In this document: positions 11,253 to 22,913 of the stretch, piece by piece
Numbering within the stretch: position 1 is the stretch's first letter
Layout: each line of letters begins with the position of its first letter
NCBI GenBank assembly: GCA_033439685.1
Contig: JAUEDM010000001.1
Span: 620,001-684,000, forward strand
Source of the DNA: Apodospora peruviana
Taxonomy: Eukaryota; Ascomycota; Sordariomycetes; Sordariales; Lasiosphaeriaceae
DNA: 64,000 nt
Reading direction: 5' to 3'
Program-made: the position numbers and the translations under genes
The notes under the pieces: generated by a model
Told to the model about the DNA's origin: nothing
The model's input: only the letters and a program-made list of their open reading frames with translations
The model's database searches: none

Positions 11253-12189
11253 ATGGACGCCCTCCGCTCGGCCCTCCAGCCGGTGACACACAACCTCCCG
11301 GCGCCCATCCGCGACCTAGGCGTCAGCCTTATTGGGGATGCGTGCTACAAGGCCCTGATCCTCGACATCGACCCTCAGGAAAACGCAGAGTGCCTCAAGC
11401 TGGCGGTCAGCAAGGCTTTGGGGGTGGGCATCGTCGGCGCGTCGGCGGTCGTCAAGGTGCCGCAAATCGTGAAGCTGGTCCGGTCGCAGTCGGCTTCCGG
11501 CGTTTCGTTTCTGTCGTATCTGCTCGAGACGTCGGCCCTGCTCACAAGCCTGGCGTATAACTTCCGCAACCAGTTCCCGTTCAGCACGTACGGCGAGTCG
11601 GCTCTGATCCTTGGTCAGAACGTGATCATCACGGTGCTGGTTTTGAATTACAGTGGGAAGTACTCTGGCGCAGCCCTTTTCGTTGCCATGCTTGCTGCGA
11701 GCGTGGTTGCGCTATTCGATAAACGGATTCTGGATATGGGCGCGCTGAGCTATTTGCAGGCTGGCGCGGGCGTGTTGGGCGCCGCGAGCAAGCTGCCGCA
11801 GATATTGACGATTTGGCAGGAGGGCGGGACTGGACAGTTGAGCGCTTTTGCTGTAAGTTCTTTGCCTGTGTCTAATTGTTTTGAGTTTTCTTTGCTGACG
11901 TTTGTGTGACAAACAGGTCTTCAACTACCTCGCCGGCTCGCTCTCGCGCATCTTTACGACCCTGCAAGAGGTGGACGACAAGCTGATCCTGTACGGCTTC
12001 ATCGCGGGCTTTGCGCTCAACTTGGTTCTCGCGCTGCAGATGATCTACTACTGGAACGCGCCGTCGGCCAAGGCGAAGGGCAAGCAAAGGGAGGTTCCGA
12101 TCAAGACGCCTCCGACTGCGTTTCCAAGCAGCGGCGCCGCCACTGTTACGCCTGCCAAGAAGGGCCCGACGACTCGCCGTCGTGGCTAG
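11253..12189 (+). CDS. MPDU1-like PQ-loop protein (mannose-P-dolichol utilisation)
   Basis: A multi-spanning ER membrane protein of 290 residues in two exons, 11253-11852 and 11917-12189. It carries two PQ-loop repeats, with the Pro-Gln pairs at residues 70-71 (KVPQIVKLVRSQSASGVSFL) and 183-184 (SKLPQILTIWQEGGTGQLSA). This arrangement and the length match MPDU1/Lec35 homologues, which are required for use of dolichol-phosphate mannose and glucose in N-glycan and GPI precursor synthesis. The C-terminus is hydrophilic and basic (KKGPTTRRRG). PQ-loop proteins also include lysosomal amino-acid transporters. The N-terminal ECLKLAVSKALGVGIV and the spacing favour MPDU1. Confidence 0.9.
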
Positions 12190-13682
12190 ATTTCTTTGCA
12201 GTTTCTTTTTCTGTCATTAGGGATTTCATGCATTATATAATATCTACGTTTGGTTCATTAGACAGACTGTGGTGCTACACTGCTGTGTCCGTGGCTCGTT
12301 TTAATGATAATCCTTATCTCTGCTCTTTCTTTCTATCTGGTGGCTCTGGTCATGGGGTCGTTATGGCCGATGGCGCACATCTCTTTGCCTTCCGATTTTT
12401 CTCGTGAGTTACAATTACTAAACCGAAACAGTGATATGTTGAGATTTGTACGAGTGGGATGGGACTGCGAATCGAGCATCGGCATCTTATGAGTTGTCAT
12501 CTGGTGATACGGATAGGGGCTGCATATTGACAGGACAAGTCGTCACACTGGGCGAAACCGGACTGCCGGCACGTTGCGGTGGGAAGCCGGTGGCTTGCTC
12601 GCCTTGCGACCAACGACCGGCAATGATTTACGGCCGTTTGTAGTGGGAAAGGAACACTCGTGGTTATCTCTGAAAAGCCCGAATTTCATTATTATGAGGG
12701 CAACTTTTCGAGACTACAGCCTGGCACGTACATAGACAGAGAGAGGTTCGTGGAAAAGGCCTGAAGAGGTAAGGGACCGGAGTCACGGGACTCGGGTATT
12801 TAGCATTGTGCGTTGATTGTATCCACTCCTTTCTTTATCGTGGCCCGCCTTGTTTTAACAAGGGAGTTGCTTGTTGCTCACCGCTCCCCGCGGATTCTTG
12901 CATTTGCTCCTTCTTCGTGTTGCACACTCGAAGTTTTAAGGCTTGGGATTACCTATTTTAGCGCCAAGACACAAGATTGCGAAATCGGTCCTGTAGGACC
13001 TGCATGCTTGCATCTGCTCCTTCCTTACCACCCGGCATATCGTGTTATCAAGGTATATCGATAACCTTGAGGGTTGGAAGGGGTAGTTGCCCGGGCAGGA
13101 GCTGCCCATTGTGTCCTGTCAGACTAACATTAATATGGAGTCTTTCCTGCTCTCTCATCCCGTCTCTCGATTGCGCCATACCGCCAGAACCCTAATCACC
13201 TCCATTGCTCACAGGACCAACCGGCAATGCGTTGCACTTGAGCGGTTGCGTGCTCTGGCTCGGATCTCTCTCATCTCATCCGCATCTTCCGGTAATCGTG
13301 GTTCTGACGTTTTCCACTCATTCGTTACCGTTACTCGTGTGTCACTTGTCGGTTGCTTTCTATATCTGGACTAACCTTGACATTTGGCGGAGCAGAAAAA
13401 GGGGATAAGTGCCCATCTGACTCGAGGCCTCTACCCCGTAGTGCTCAACTCCTTCTCTTTTCCCCATACAAGTGTTCCCCGGAATCCAATTTCGCTTGAC
13501 TTGCATTGGCGTGCTGTCCTTAGGCCACGTTAAGACTGTCTGAAAGGGGCCGGTTGCATACTTCTCGACCTCCCTCTCCCAGACACTAACTTCACTTTGG
13601 TGGTGTTGTTGAGTGTCATACTCCCATATTCACCCTTCACCCCCACGTCCACTTACATACCAGTTCAGGTTTCGTAAGAACC
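12190..13682. other. Intergenic stretch, no gene seen
   Basis: About 1.5 kb between two same-strand genes. Several frames of 60-95 codons appear on the plus strand without motifs or plausible starts. The final 100 bases are pyrimidine-rich leader for the sulfatase gene. Confidence 0.5.
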
Positions 13683-15593
13683 ATGGCGCCAGATCTCAAC
13701 TCGTTGCCGGCTTCGCCGGTAGTTGCTGGGCATGCAGAGCCCAGCTCGAGGGGTCTGGACGGCGTGACCAATGGAGCTGGTCCTCAGGCGAGCAAGAGAC
13801 CAAATATTGTCTACATCATGGCAGACCAGCTGGCGGCACCTCTTCTCAAGATGTACAATGCCGAGTCCCAGATTCTGACGCCGAATCTGGACGCCCTGGC
13901 AGCCAAGTCTGTCCAGTTCGACTCGGCCTACTGCCCGTCACCGCTCTGCGCGCCTTCGAGGATGAGCATGATCACCGGCCTATTACCCACTAAGATCGGG
14001 TCCTTCGACAACGCCGCGGCGATCTCCAGTGATATACCCACCTATGCACACTACTTGCGGCTGCAGGGGTACCACACTGTCTTGGCGGGCAAGATGCATT
14101 TCGTGGGGGACCAACTCCACGGCTATGAGACGCGCCTGACCAGTGACATCTATCCCGGCGACTTTGGGTGGGTGGTCAACTGGGACCAGCCAGACACCCG
14201 GCTCGAGTGGTACCACAACGCCAGCTCCATCCTGCAGGCCGGTGTCTGCGTGAGGAGCAACCAGCTGGACTATGACGAGGAGGTCATGTACAGGTCCAAA
14301 CAGTTTCTGTACGACCACGTACGCGAGGGCCCTGATGCTCGCCCATTCTGTTTGACGGTACGTAGAGTTCTTGGAGAAAGAACGAATCAGGCAGCCATTG
14401 GCTTCTAATTGGTCTCCTCAACTGGATTTCGTGTAAGTGGACTAGAATGCTGATATACCAACTAGGTCTCTCTTACACACCCTCATGACCCGTACACTAT
14501 TGAACAAAAGTACTGGGACCTTTACGAAGGTGTCGACATCGAGTTACCCAAGGTCAAAATCGCAAAAGAGGACCAGGATCCGCATAGTAAACGTCTGCTC
14601 AAGGTCTGCGACCTCTGGGATAATGAGTTCAGCGACGAGCAGATTAAACGGGCACGGCGGGCGTACTATGGCGCGGTTAGCTATGTCGACGATTGTATCG
14701 GCCAACTGCTCGACGTTATTAAGAAGTGCAAGCTTGACGACAACACTATTATCGTCTTCAGCGGAGACCACGGTGACATGCTTGGCGAACGTGGTCTTTG
14801 GTACAAGATGAACTATTTTGAGGCTTCTGCCCGAGTACCGCTCTTGGTATCGTACCCACAGCAGTTCCAGCCTCGTCGGGTCACTGAGAATGTGTCCACT
14901 TTGGATATATTACCAACGATGTGCGACTTCGTCGGCACCAAGCCTAGCTCAGAACTTCCCATGGATGGCACATCCTTGCTACCGCATCTCGAAGGCCGTC
15001 AGGGTCACGATACGGCTATAGCTGAATACACCGGCGAGGGTACAATCAGCCCCCTCATGATGATCAAGCGCGGGAAGTGGAAGTATGTCACGTGTCCCGT
15101 CGAGGAACCGCAGCTCTACAATCTTGAGACCGACCGCCTAGAGTTGCACAACTGGTTCAAGACGTTTTCTAAGCAAAATTTGCTTAACCCCGGAAAAGAA
15201 ACTTGCCATCTTTCTGAAGCCGGAAAGGAAGCTTGGGACGTCTATGTTGCCTTTGAGGCGGAAGCCCAGGCTACCTGGGACTTTGAAAAGATCACCAAGG
15301 AGGTCCTACACTCGCAGCGGAAGCGCCGCTTGGTTTGGTCTGCGCTGAAGAAGGGCCACTTCACCAGCTGGGACTACAACCCCCAAGATGACGGGAGGGA
15401 AAAGTATGTCGCTCAGCCATTTTTATCTCATGAAGGAAATCATTTACTGACTAGAGGACGTTCTAGGTACATCCGTTCGCATATCCCGCTCGACGACCTG
15501 GAGCGCAGGGCCCGTTTCCCTGCAGTCGATACCTATGGTCGCGAAACTGGCTCGGTCGTGACAGTCGACCAGGCTGGATCTCATGGCCAGTGA
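13683..15593 (+). CDS. Choline sulfatase (arylsulfatase family)
   Basis: Hydrolyses choline-O-sulfate to choline and sulfate, a fungal route for mobilising stored sulfur. The 579 residues lie in three exons: 13683-14357, 14466-15403 and 15467-15593. The sulfatase active-site motif is PLCAPSR, with Cys89 expected to be converted to formylglycine. Asp48-Gln49 (IMADQL) and the FSGDHGDMLGERG segment supply metal ligands. The C-terminal pattern RRLVWSALKKG and DDLERRARFP is characteristic of choline sulfatases rather than other sulfatases. No secretion signal is seen, in keeping with a cytosolic enzyme. The second intron, 15404-15466, is 63 bp with no in-frame stop, so retention would insert 21 residues. 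The conserved KYIRSH joint supports splicing. Confidence 0.92.
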
Positions 15594-16250
15594 GACACTA
15601 CATGAATTTGGGGTTTGCTTTATATCCTGGTAATCTACCTACACACTGTTTGAAATAACGACCTCTCAACGTCTCTATTTTCCTTTTTTTGTCTTGGTTT
15701 TCAGTTTCTCGATGAGTTTTTCAACAAACTGGTTTATTTATCCAGCACGGATATTGTTTTTTTGGGGCGTCATCATTGCGAGCATGGCGCCAGCTGGCGT
15801 TTTTTGGTGGTCAAGATCTTTTTTACTTTTTACGGGTAGTTACCTATTTCGAGAGATAAAATGCAAAAATTTAGCTTTTATTCTTCAGTTATGGTGGTTC
15901 ATTAATCCTAGAATGACTCCATTTAGAGAGTGGCTGTCCTTTCTGCATGATATAATAAGGAAGCCATCCGTGACCGATACGCCAGGTCGCTCATTACACA
16001 ACCCAGGTACAATTTATAAAAATAAGCCTGAAATATAAATGATACGGGATAATGCGCTGTATGTATCGGTAGGTGTGGTAGTTAAAAGCAAATGCTCCAA
16101 AAACATATGACTAGACGAACGCCAATCGCTATGACAGGACAGGAAAGCAACAGAACCCCCTTCTTCGAATGATCAACGATCTGATATACTCGCACAAACC
16201 GCCCAATGAAGCCAATCTCCATAGGTGATTATTCAGTAGTACGTGGTTGA
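15594..16250. other. AT-rich intergenic stretch between convergent genes
   Basis: 3' flanks of the sulfatase gene and the DUF155 gene. A frame of about 114 codons on the plus strand (15694-16038) is Phe/Ile/Trp-rich in a compositionally AT-rich stretch and shows no motif, so it is not called. Confidence 0.5.
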
Positions 16251-18292
16251 CTAAACCCCAGCAAAAGTCCTACCGACGTACTCCCTCCCACAAACAGCAG
16301 CCTTCTCTTGCTCGCCCAGCGCCGCGCTCCACAGCCTTAGATCGTCAAGCGTGATATTCGCCACGTTCAATCGTTCCTGCAAGCTTAAACTCCTCAAATC
16401 GATCCTACTTCCTTCGGTACCATCACCGTCACCGCCTCCAATAACATTCCCTGGGCGGCCATTCGCACCACCGTTCTTGCCCTTCTCGTTGGACAGGATA
16501 CTGAACCGCATGACCACCTCAGTCACGGTAACAATGATGCTGATCACGATCAAGATGATAATGATCCAGGTGATGTAGCTCATTTTTGCGTCGGCGACGC
16601 TATCTGATAAAATGGTAGCCAAGTCCAAAAATACGCGGCAGCGCTCGTTGAGGACTTTGATTCGGGGGTCGATTTCCAAGTATTCGCGGATGGCGACATA
16701 CAAGGGATGGAGCATGGGCTCCGAGTCCCAGAAGAAATTTGGTACGTCGAGGATGTTTGATGCTATACACACACACACACATAGTGAGTTTCGATGCAAG
16801 GGAAAGAGAGGAAAATGTGAAAACGTACACAGGTTAATATCCACACGAGATTTGAACAACCTCCCCAGAATCTTGACAATCTCCGTCCTCGTCATGTTCA
16901 GCTCGCCAGTCAAGGCCAGCCGTTTCGGTACATGCTGCGCATCGAGCATCGTCTCGGACATGCGCTCCTCAAAGAAGCACAACTTCGTACTCTGCGCGAT
17001 GGCATGACTAATAGTCAACTTGATCATATGATCCGACCGCGGCAGCAGCGTGATCATATCATTAAATACGCGCGGCCGCTTCACGTCCGGGCTGTACTCA
17101 AAGTGGAACTCCTCTGTCTCGAAGTCGATCTGGTCAAGCGGGCGCGTGGCGAGCGAAATCCCAATCTCGTTCTCGGCAAAGGTCAAATCCGCCAGTATGT
17201 CCTTCTCCTGGTGTTCCGTGAAATTCCAGAACACAACCACGCCGTACGAAAACACAAACATCTCGGCAAAGTGCTTGACGTCCGGCACGAGGCGGTTAAT
17301 CGGGCTGATGGTGGCGAGGCTGCTGCCCTCTCCTACCTCGTCGGACGGTTGGCCGGTGACTGCGTCGAGCTCGCTCGCGTGGTGCATTAGATTGCCGTTG
17401 TTAAGCCCACTCTCTGGTCCCTGCATCCCGTATGCGTATTCGTCCGCGTAGCCTTCGTGGTGGTCCCTGCGCTCGCTGCGCTCGATCTCGAGGTCCAGCA
17501 CCGTCTTGCCGGTTCCAGGGGTCTTTAAGATCGGTCGGCTGCGCAGCCGGTAGCCGTCGGTACCCGGGAGGAGTGGTAGGTGGTAAACTGTATATAAACA
17601 ATCGTCGTAGAGCTTGGTCTTGGCCTCGTGTTTTTTGCGTAGAAACTCGCCCGTCGCCTTCATCTTGAACGCCTGGGCGGTGCAGTAGGCCGTGAGGCGG
17701 GCCACCTTCTCGCCGCGCTGCACTTTTGGTAGTCGCTCGGCGTAACTCTTACCGCGGATGCCACCCCTCTTGCGCAGCACGTCCAGCTCCTCGTCTTTAA
17801 GGGGTCGGTTCTCGTCCTCGGCCTGCCGTAGGACCGAAGCCTGCCGGGCTAACTCGTCGTCGCTGGGGATGTCATCGCCATCTTCTTTCTCGTTTGGTGC
17901 CTCTGGGAGGAGCACAAGCTTCTCGCTCACTTTCGTCGTTCTCGAGGGGACGTTTTGCTGACCGGTTCTCCCCGAAGCCAATGTGGGTAGTCCGCCCTGG
18001 CTGGGACGGCGGACGGCGGTGCGAGTTGGGCGCTGCCCCGGGGGGGGCATCCTAGGTTGGCCGGAGGGAATGTCGGATGTGTACTGCAGGACGCTGTCGA
18101 CGGAGATGAATCGCATGTTCGGCATGCGGCCGGGGCTGGATCCGGAGTCGGGCCCTCGTTGGGGTGCGCCGCGGTTTGGAGGTCGCTCGCGCGCGTCTGT
18201 GACCTGTTACGATGGCAAGGTTAGACAATTGTGCTACTAATGATGAAATAACGTCGTACCAGAACCGACGGGCCACGTTTTGAGGACGCCAT
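16251..18292 (-). CDS. DUF155 membrane protein, RMD8/Sif2 family
   Basis: A 639-residue protein in three exons: 18292-18260, 18203-16829 and 16762-16251. After a disordered basic N-terminus it contains the DUF155 core, with recognisable FVFSYGVVVFWNFTEHQE and, later, SHAIAQSTKLCFFEERM. A single strong transmembrane helix (YITWIIIILIVISIIVTVTE) lies near residue 550. This is the architecture of yeast Rmd8 and its relatives, which include the mitochondrial RMND1; the molecular role is poorly defined. The start at 18292 gives MASSKRGPSVL, joined by a 56-bp intron to the long exon. Intron 2 (16828-16763, 66 bp) has no in-frame stop and contains an AC/GT dinucleotide run next to its acceptor. Confidence 0.85.
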
Positions 18293-19038
18293 CTTGAGCG
18301 GGAGAATGTTGTCGACGCAATCAATGGCCGAGGGAATTTGTTTTTCGCTGTGTCGCTATGTCTTAGCTTAGGACCAGCTCTGGGTTCGCATCCTGGATAA
18401 TATGTCTGAGTTAAAGGCCGATGTTCCTATTCCGAGGTTCGAATGTTTTTTGTACAGCTTAGCGGATCGCCAGCCGTTGGCTGTTTGTTATGGATCCCAA
18501 ATCGCTGAAGTGAGTTCATAGATTGGCGATAAAAAACGACGCTGGTGAATAGCGGAGTTCTACCACACACAAGGACGTCATTTCACATCACGAATGAAGT
18601 GCTTATTAGCGTACCCCGCAAAGTCTCAGGTGCATTTGATAAGGGACTTTGGTGAATCCGTGAATCCAAACAGTCGCAGCTAGTTAGTGAATTGATTTTT
18701 CATCCGATGTCTAATATCTCGGAACATTATTGATTTATTTAAAATTATTGTGTTGGTATTAAACTCCACATATTCACCCACATCACGAATCCTGTCTTCA
18801 CATGTACAGCCTCAACCCAGACTGCTAAATCGAGACTTCTAGCGATCCCTCATAATCTAGATTACATAGGGAAAAGGGACGACAATTACGCGCTCAGCCA
18901 AAACATTTTCCCAACGCCATGCCACACCTATAAGTCATCGGCCCAGTCCATCGACCCTCAATATTACTGCCTGTTTCTCAACCGTATGACTCCCGCATCC
19001 CACAGAACCACCAGCCACCCCTCTTGCACCCGTACTTA
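18293..19038. other. Intergenic stretch, no gene seen
   Basis: Upstream of the DUF155 gene and downstream of the zinc-ribbon gene. No frame with a motif is present. A TGGGTTCGCATCC stretch near 18382 resembles a tRNA B box but has no matching A box or stems. Confidence 0.5.
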
Positions 19039-19493
19039 TTATCCGTATCTCATCGGCGCGTTGTTGTTTGGTCCTGGACTATGACTAGGATGTGGCGGTA
19101 TCGGCGGGGCCCCGTGCCCTTGTTGCTGTAATGGCATTCCGTGTCCAGGTCCTCCTGGTCCTGGTCCGCCGGCCCCTCCATATCGCCTCTGCTGGACATC
19201 GGGTCGGTGCGAGACGGGTTGCTGGAAGTTGCAGATGGGGCAGGATATATCCTCGTAACCCTTAAACGACAGAGGGATGACAGGCTGGATCGCGAAGTCA
19301 ATGTTAGCAGCTGGACCAGCGGCGTGGTCAGACAAGAAGAGGAACTCACGATGAAGCAAAAGGTAAACCAAGGATGGCTCTTGACGACATGGCCGCGATA
19401 ATTTCCGCAGTTGTAGCACTGGCAGATGACGCCTTCGTAACCCTCGACCTCCTTCCGGAAAGTGTGCTCGCCGCACGTGAATATGAGACACAT
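19039..19493 (-). CDS. Small zinc-ribbon protein of unknown function
   Basis: A 129-residue protein in two exons, 19493-19350 and 19284-19039. Two cysteine knuckles, CQCYNC near residue 25 and CPIC after the splice joint, flank the conserved stretch TFCFIPVIPLSFKGYEDI. Together they should form a single zinc ribbon. The remainder is a Gly/Pro/Gln-rich disordered tail. Fungal genomes carry many such short proteins. I do not know a specific function and would not infer one. The splice reconstructs the FCFIPVIPLS joint expected of this family. A second frame across exon 2 is a shadow. Confidence 0.8.
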
Positions 19494-20190
19494 GGCGACG
19501 TAATGGTAGCTCGGTAATTGAAGTGAACGAAACGATTTACAATATTCGTTTGCTGAAGGACTGTACTTGCCGAGATTTTAGGTGGTAAGAGCAGATCGTG
19601 GAAATCTGCAGAAATGATCGTGGGAAGATGGTGTGGAGGTGTGTTGTTGAGGCAAAGGTTTAACCTGCCACTCTGCCTTGTACTCTTCACATCCGACTGT
19701 CGTACCGGCCACACGGGAATGACGAGCATCCGGCTGGTCGGTCATTGCGTGTCTCAATGGGGCAGTGCAAGGCTACAAGCCACTCGAATTCGATCGCCAA
19801 GATCGCCAAGGACGCGGGGCGTGCTTGTCACCTTGGCACATCTTTGACAGCTTGATTGGCTGTCAGTCATCCCATGCAACAAGCAACCTGCAAGCATTCA
19901 ATGAAACCCCACCAAAAGGTCTGGAAAAACAAATCTTTTGACGTGCTGCTGCAGATCAAGTTCGAGAACTTCGAACTCAAAAAGCGGCCTAAAATAAGAA
20001 GACATTACAATAGATCAATTTGGGACGACTTGGTGACTAATAAGACCTCAACCTTTACCGTCCGCCACCAATGACACCGTCTTGATCGCCAAACACGAAG
20101 AAACCTGCAGGGCTCACAGCCCAAACACCTTTCTCAGCCGCGCGAACCTCCCAAGCAAACCCTTGACCAACATCCGCATAGTCAGTCACA
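19494..20190. other. Divergent promoter region
   Basis: The 0.7-kb shared upstream region of the zinc-ribbon gene and RPP1. No supportable coding frame. A tandem AGATCGCCAAGATCGCC lies near 19795-19810. Confidence 0.5.
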
Positions 20191-21258
20191 ATGCTCTACG
20201 ACCTCAACATAGCCTGGTCAGCGACCACCTCACCCTCCGACCTCGAACACACCCTCAAGTTCGCCAAAAACCTAGGCTACGACGTCGTCGCCCTAAACCA
20301 CATCATCAACTCCTCGATCCCGACCCAACCCACGCCCATCATCAACCCAATCCCACAGCTCACCCCTCCGCACCCATCCTACCCTGCTCCCAACCAAAAC
20401 ACCAGAGCAGGAACAACCACAAACCTGAGCACAACCGCCGCATCCACCACCCCTTCTTCTTCTTCAGAAAAAAGGCTCCCGACCGTCCTCCGCCGAGTAA
20501 CGCTAGTGATAACCGACCCAGCAACAACAAACTACCGCCTCCTCGACTTCGCCCGCGCCTACGACCTCCTCACCCTCCGCCCAACCAACGAAAAAGCTTT
20601 CTCATGGGCCTGTCTCTCGACGACCGAACCACCGGCATTAATAAGTCTTGACCTGTCAACGTCTCTGGGCTATCACATCCACCACCGCACCGCCATGGCC
20701 GCCGTGCACCGCGGCACCCGGTTCGAGATTTGCTATTCCCAAGCCATCGGGTCCGGCATCGACGCCCGTGCCAGGTCGCAGTTTATTGGCAATGTTCTGG
20801 GTTTATTACGTGCCACGAAGGGCAGAGGGATCGTAGTCAGCAGCGAGGCGCGCAGCGCGCTGGGCCTGAGAGCTCCTGCGGATGTGGTTAACTTGATGGC
20901 TGTTTGGGGCCTAGGGCCGGAGCGCGGAACGGAAGCGCTGGGTGTGGGTGCCCGGGCGGTGGTGGTTAATGAGGGGATTAAGAGACGGGGGTTTAGGGGG
21001 ATTGTGGATATCGTGAAGCCTGCCGAGGGTGGTCCAACTATCGACAGGGAAGAGACCGGGAACGATGGGAGGGAAGGGAAGATAGGAAAGCAGGAGAGAA
21101 ACAAGCAGCAGCAGGGGCAGCAGAAACAGCAACAGAAGAACCAGAAACGGAAGAATGGTGAAGGGAGTACGGGTGGTGGTGGTGGGCAGGATGGACAAGG
21201 GGGAATGAGTAAACGGCAGGCAAAGAAGATGAAGAAGGAGCTTGTTGCTAAGGGGTGA
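20191..21258 (+). CDS. RPP1: RNase P/MRP protein subunit Rpp1 (p30)
   Basis: An intronless gene for a 355-residue nuclear/nucleolar subunit of RNase P and RNase MRP, which process tRNA and rRNA precursors. The N-terminus MLYDLNIAW begins the TIM-barrel-like p30 fold. Later blocks include RRVTLVITDP, FEICYSQAI and the RGIVVSSEARSALGLRAPADV segment that is highly characteristic of Rpp30/Rpp1. A Pro/Asn/Thr/Ser-rich insert at about residues 45-95 and a Gln/Lys/Gly-rich C-terminal tail from about residue 285 are additions of low complexity relative to the core. The start ATG at 20191 is the first in frame and directly yields the conserved N-terminus. Confidence 0.92.
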   Translation: MLYDLNIAWSATTSPSDLEHTLKFAKNLGYDVVALNHIINSSIPTQPTPIINPIPQLTPPHPSYPAPNQNTRAGTTTNLSTTAASTTPSSSSEKRLPTVLRRVTLVITDPATTNYRLLDFARAYDLLTLRPTNEKAFSWACLSTTEPPALISLDLSTSLGYHIHHRTAMAAVHRGTRFEICYSQAIGSGIDARARSQFIGNVLGLLRATKGRGIVVSSEARSALGLRAPADVVNLMAVWGLGPERGTEALGVGARAVVVNEGIKRRGFRGIVDIVKPAEGGPTIDREETGNDGREGKIGKQERNKQQQGQQKQQQKNQKRKNGEGSTGGGGGQDGQGGMSKRQAKKMKKELVAKG

Positions 21259-21777
21259 AATCGACGTAATCTTTGTTTTTCTTTTTGTCGGTTGCATTGC
21301 ATCTTCTGGGCGTCTCTCTGAAGGTATCAATGCATGACTTGGCGTCTATGGTATGGAAAATGGATTGGCTATATATAAAAATATGGAGTTTGATACCCCC
21401 TATATAGAGTTGAATGGAGGAGCTGGGTTGATATATTAGCAACGAAAATGTCTTGCTTACTATCTGTACCGTGTGGCTACTACCTTTGCATCTGATACTC
21501 TACAAGCTGCTATCCAGTCATCGTACAGGAGGGCACCTACGTATTTGGGATAAGAATAGGGGGTCGCATGGAAGGCGAAAGAACAGAGCATACGGATAAA
21601 CAAAATGAGGAGAGTAAACCAATCAGTTCAAGTTTCATTACCATTAAATTCCTCAAAACATTGGGTTATGGTTTGCCCATCCAGGCTGCCCGGTTGGTAT
21701 TCTTCTAAAAAAGGGGGTATCTCAACTCCAAAAGTCCATTTTCTTGAAATGATATGCAAAACAAGGCAAGTCACAAT
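21259..21777. other. Intergenic stretch between convergent genes
   Basis: AT-rich 3' flanks of RPP1 and the DUF1295 gene. No gene seen. Confidence 0.5.
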
Positions 21778-22913
21778 CTATGGAAACAACCCATCAGCAC
21801 TGTGATCCCCACCACCAGCTCTCCGTCCTTCGTCTCCCGCCTCATGTGAAGCCCTGCCACCATCGGAGTGCTTAGAAGGATCAAACACATAGATCGGAAA
21901 CTCCAAAAAGACAGTCCTCTTGATAAACACAGGCAGATGCTCATAGATCTGCGGCGGAAACGGCATCAGGATACTCGTGCGCTTGAGGTAGCGCTCGTAC
22001 GCCGGCCAGCTGCTGCCGCCATTTTCGTAGCGCTTCTTCGCGCCAGGCCGCTCCGACAGCGGCAGCCCCGAGACGAACATCAGCAGGACGGTCAAGAATA
22101 TAGGCCCCAAGATGGTGGCGTAGAGCGCCTTGAACGCCTGTCCACCGACGTACCCATCCGCGCCAGGCGAGACGGCAATCATGAATATCGCTATCCCACA
22201 CAATTAGCCATTGAACAACACACATCGGTATTAACGATGATGAACTTACCAAACTGCAAAATAATCTCCCCAAAATAATTGGGATGCCTCGATACTTTGA
22301 ACAAACCCACATGGCAAAACGCCCCCTGATCATCTTTTGGTCTGGCAGCTCGCCACCAGTACCGCTGCATATCGCCTACGGCCTCCATCACCAATCCAAT
22401 AACGAAGATAATCACGCCAGCAATATCGCGGCCCGTACCGAAAGCTGGCTGCGGGTACTGTTGTACGGCTGGCGAGTTGAGTACGGTGACGGGCAGCGAG
22501 ACGATCCACACCCACAGCATCTGGAAGACCCAGAAGCCGAGAAAGGGAAAGAATTTGTCGCGTTTGTCGTCGAAGCGGGCGTCTGTTCCCGTCTTGAGGA
22601 TGCGAAAGAGGAGAAAAGCGGAAAGGCGAAGGCCCCATGCCATTATGAATATTGAGACGACTATTTGCCGCGCATTTGGGGTGCTGCTGAGGGCGAGGGT
22701 CAAAATGGCGAGGAGGACGAAGTTTGAGCCACCTGCTAGATCTAAACTTTATATTAGTGATGGACGTGAGGTTGGTAAGGAAGGGGTGGTACCTGTTAAT
22801 TTGTCGAATTTTAGGGAGAATGCTATTGAAAAGAAGAAGAGCTGGTACGCGATTGTTATGAGGAGGGTTATGGCTAGGTAGTAGTCGTCTAGGACGTGGA
22901 TTGGGTTTGCCAT
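21778..22913 (-). CDS. DUF1295 / steroid 5-alpha-reductase-like membrane protein
   Basis: A 341-residue polytopic membrane protein in three exons: 22913-22793, 22741-22250 and 22190-21778. Hydrophobic segments begin at the N-terminus (YYLAITLLITIAYQLFFFSI). The signature RHPNYFGEIILQFG is the cofactor-binding block shared by 3-oxo-5-alpha-steroid 4-dehydrogenase and DUF1295 proteins. It is preceded by the family-typical MEAVGDMQRYWW. A hydrophilic C-terminal extension follows the core, ending in an acidic/Gly tail. The reaction is probably an NADPH-dependent reduction or methylation-like step in lipid metabolism, but the substrate is unknown for most fungal members. The 51- and 59-bp introns both interrupt glycine or aspartate codons and restore the core exactly. 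Confidence 0.87.

Noticed and set aside
15694..16038. 114-codon plus-strand frame rich in Phe, Ile and Trp
   Set aside because: Composition follows the local AT-richness. No motif or conserved block; lies in the 3' flank of the sulfatase gene.
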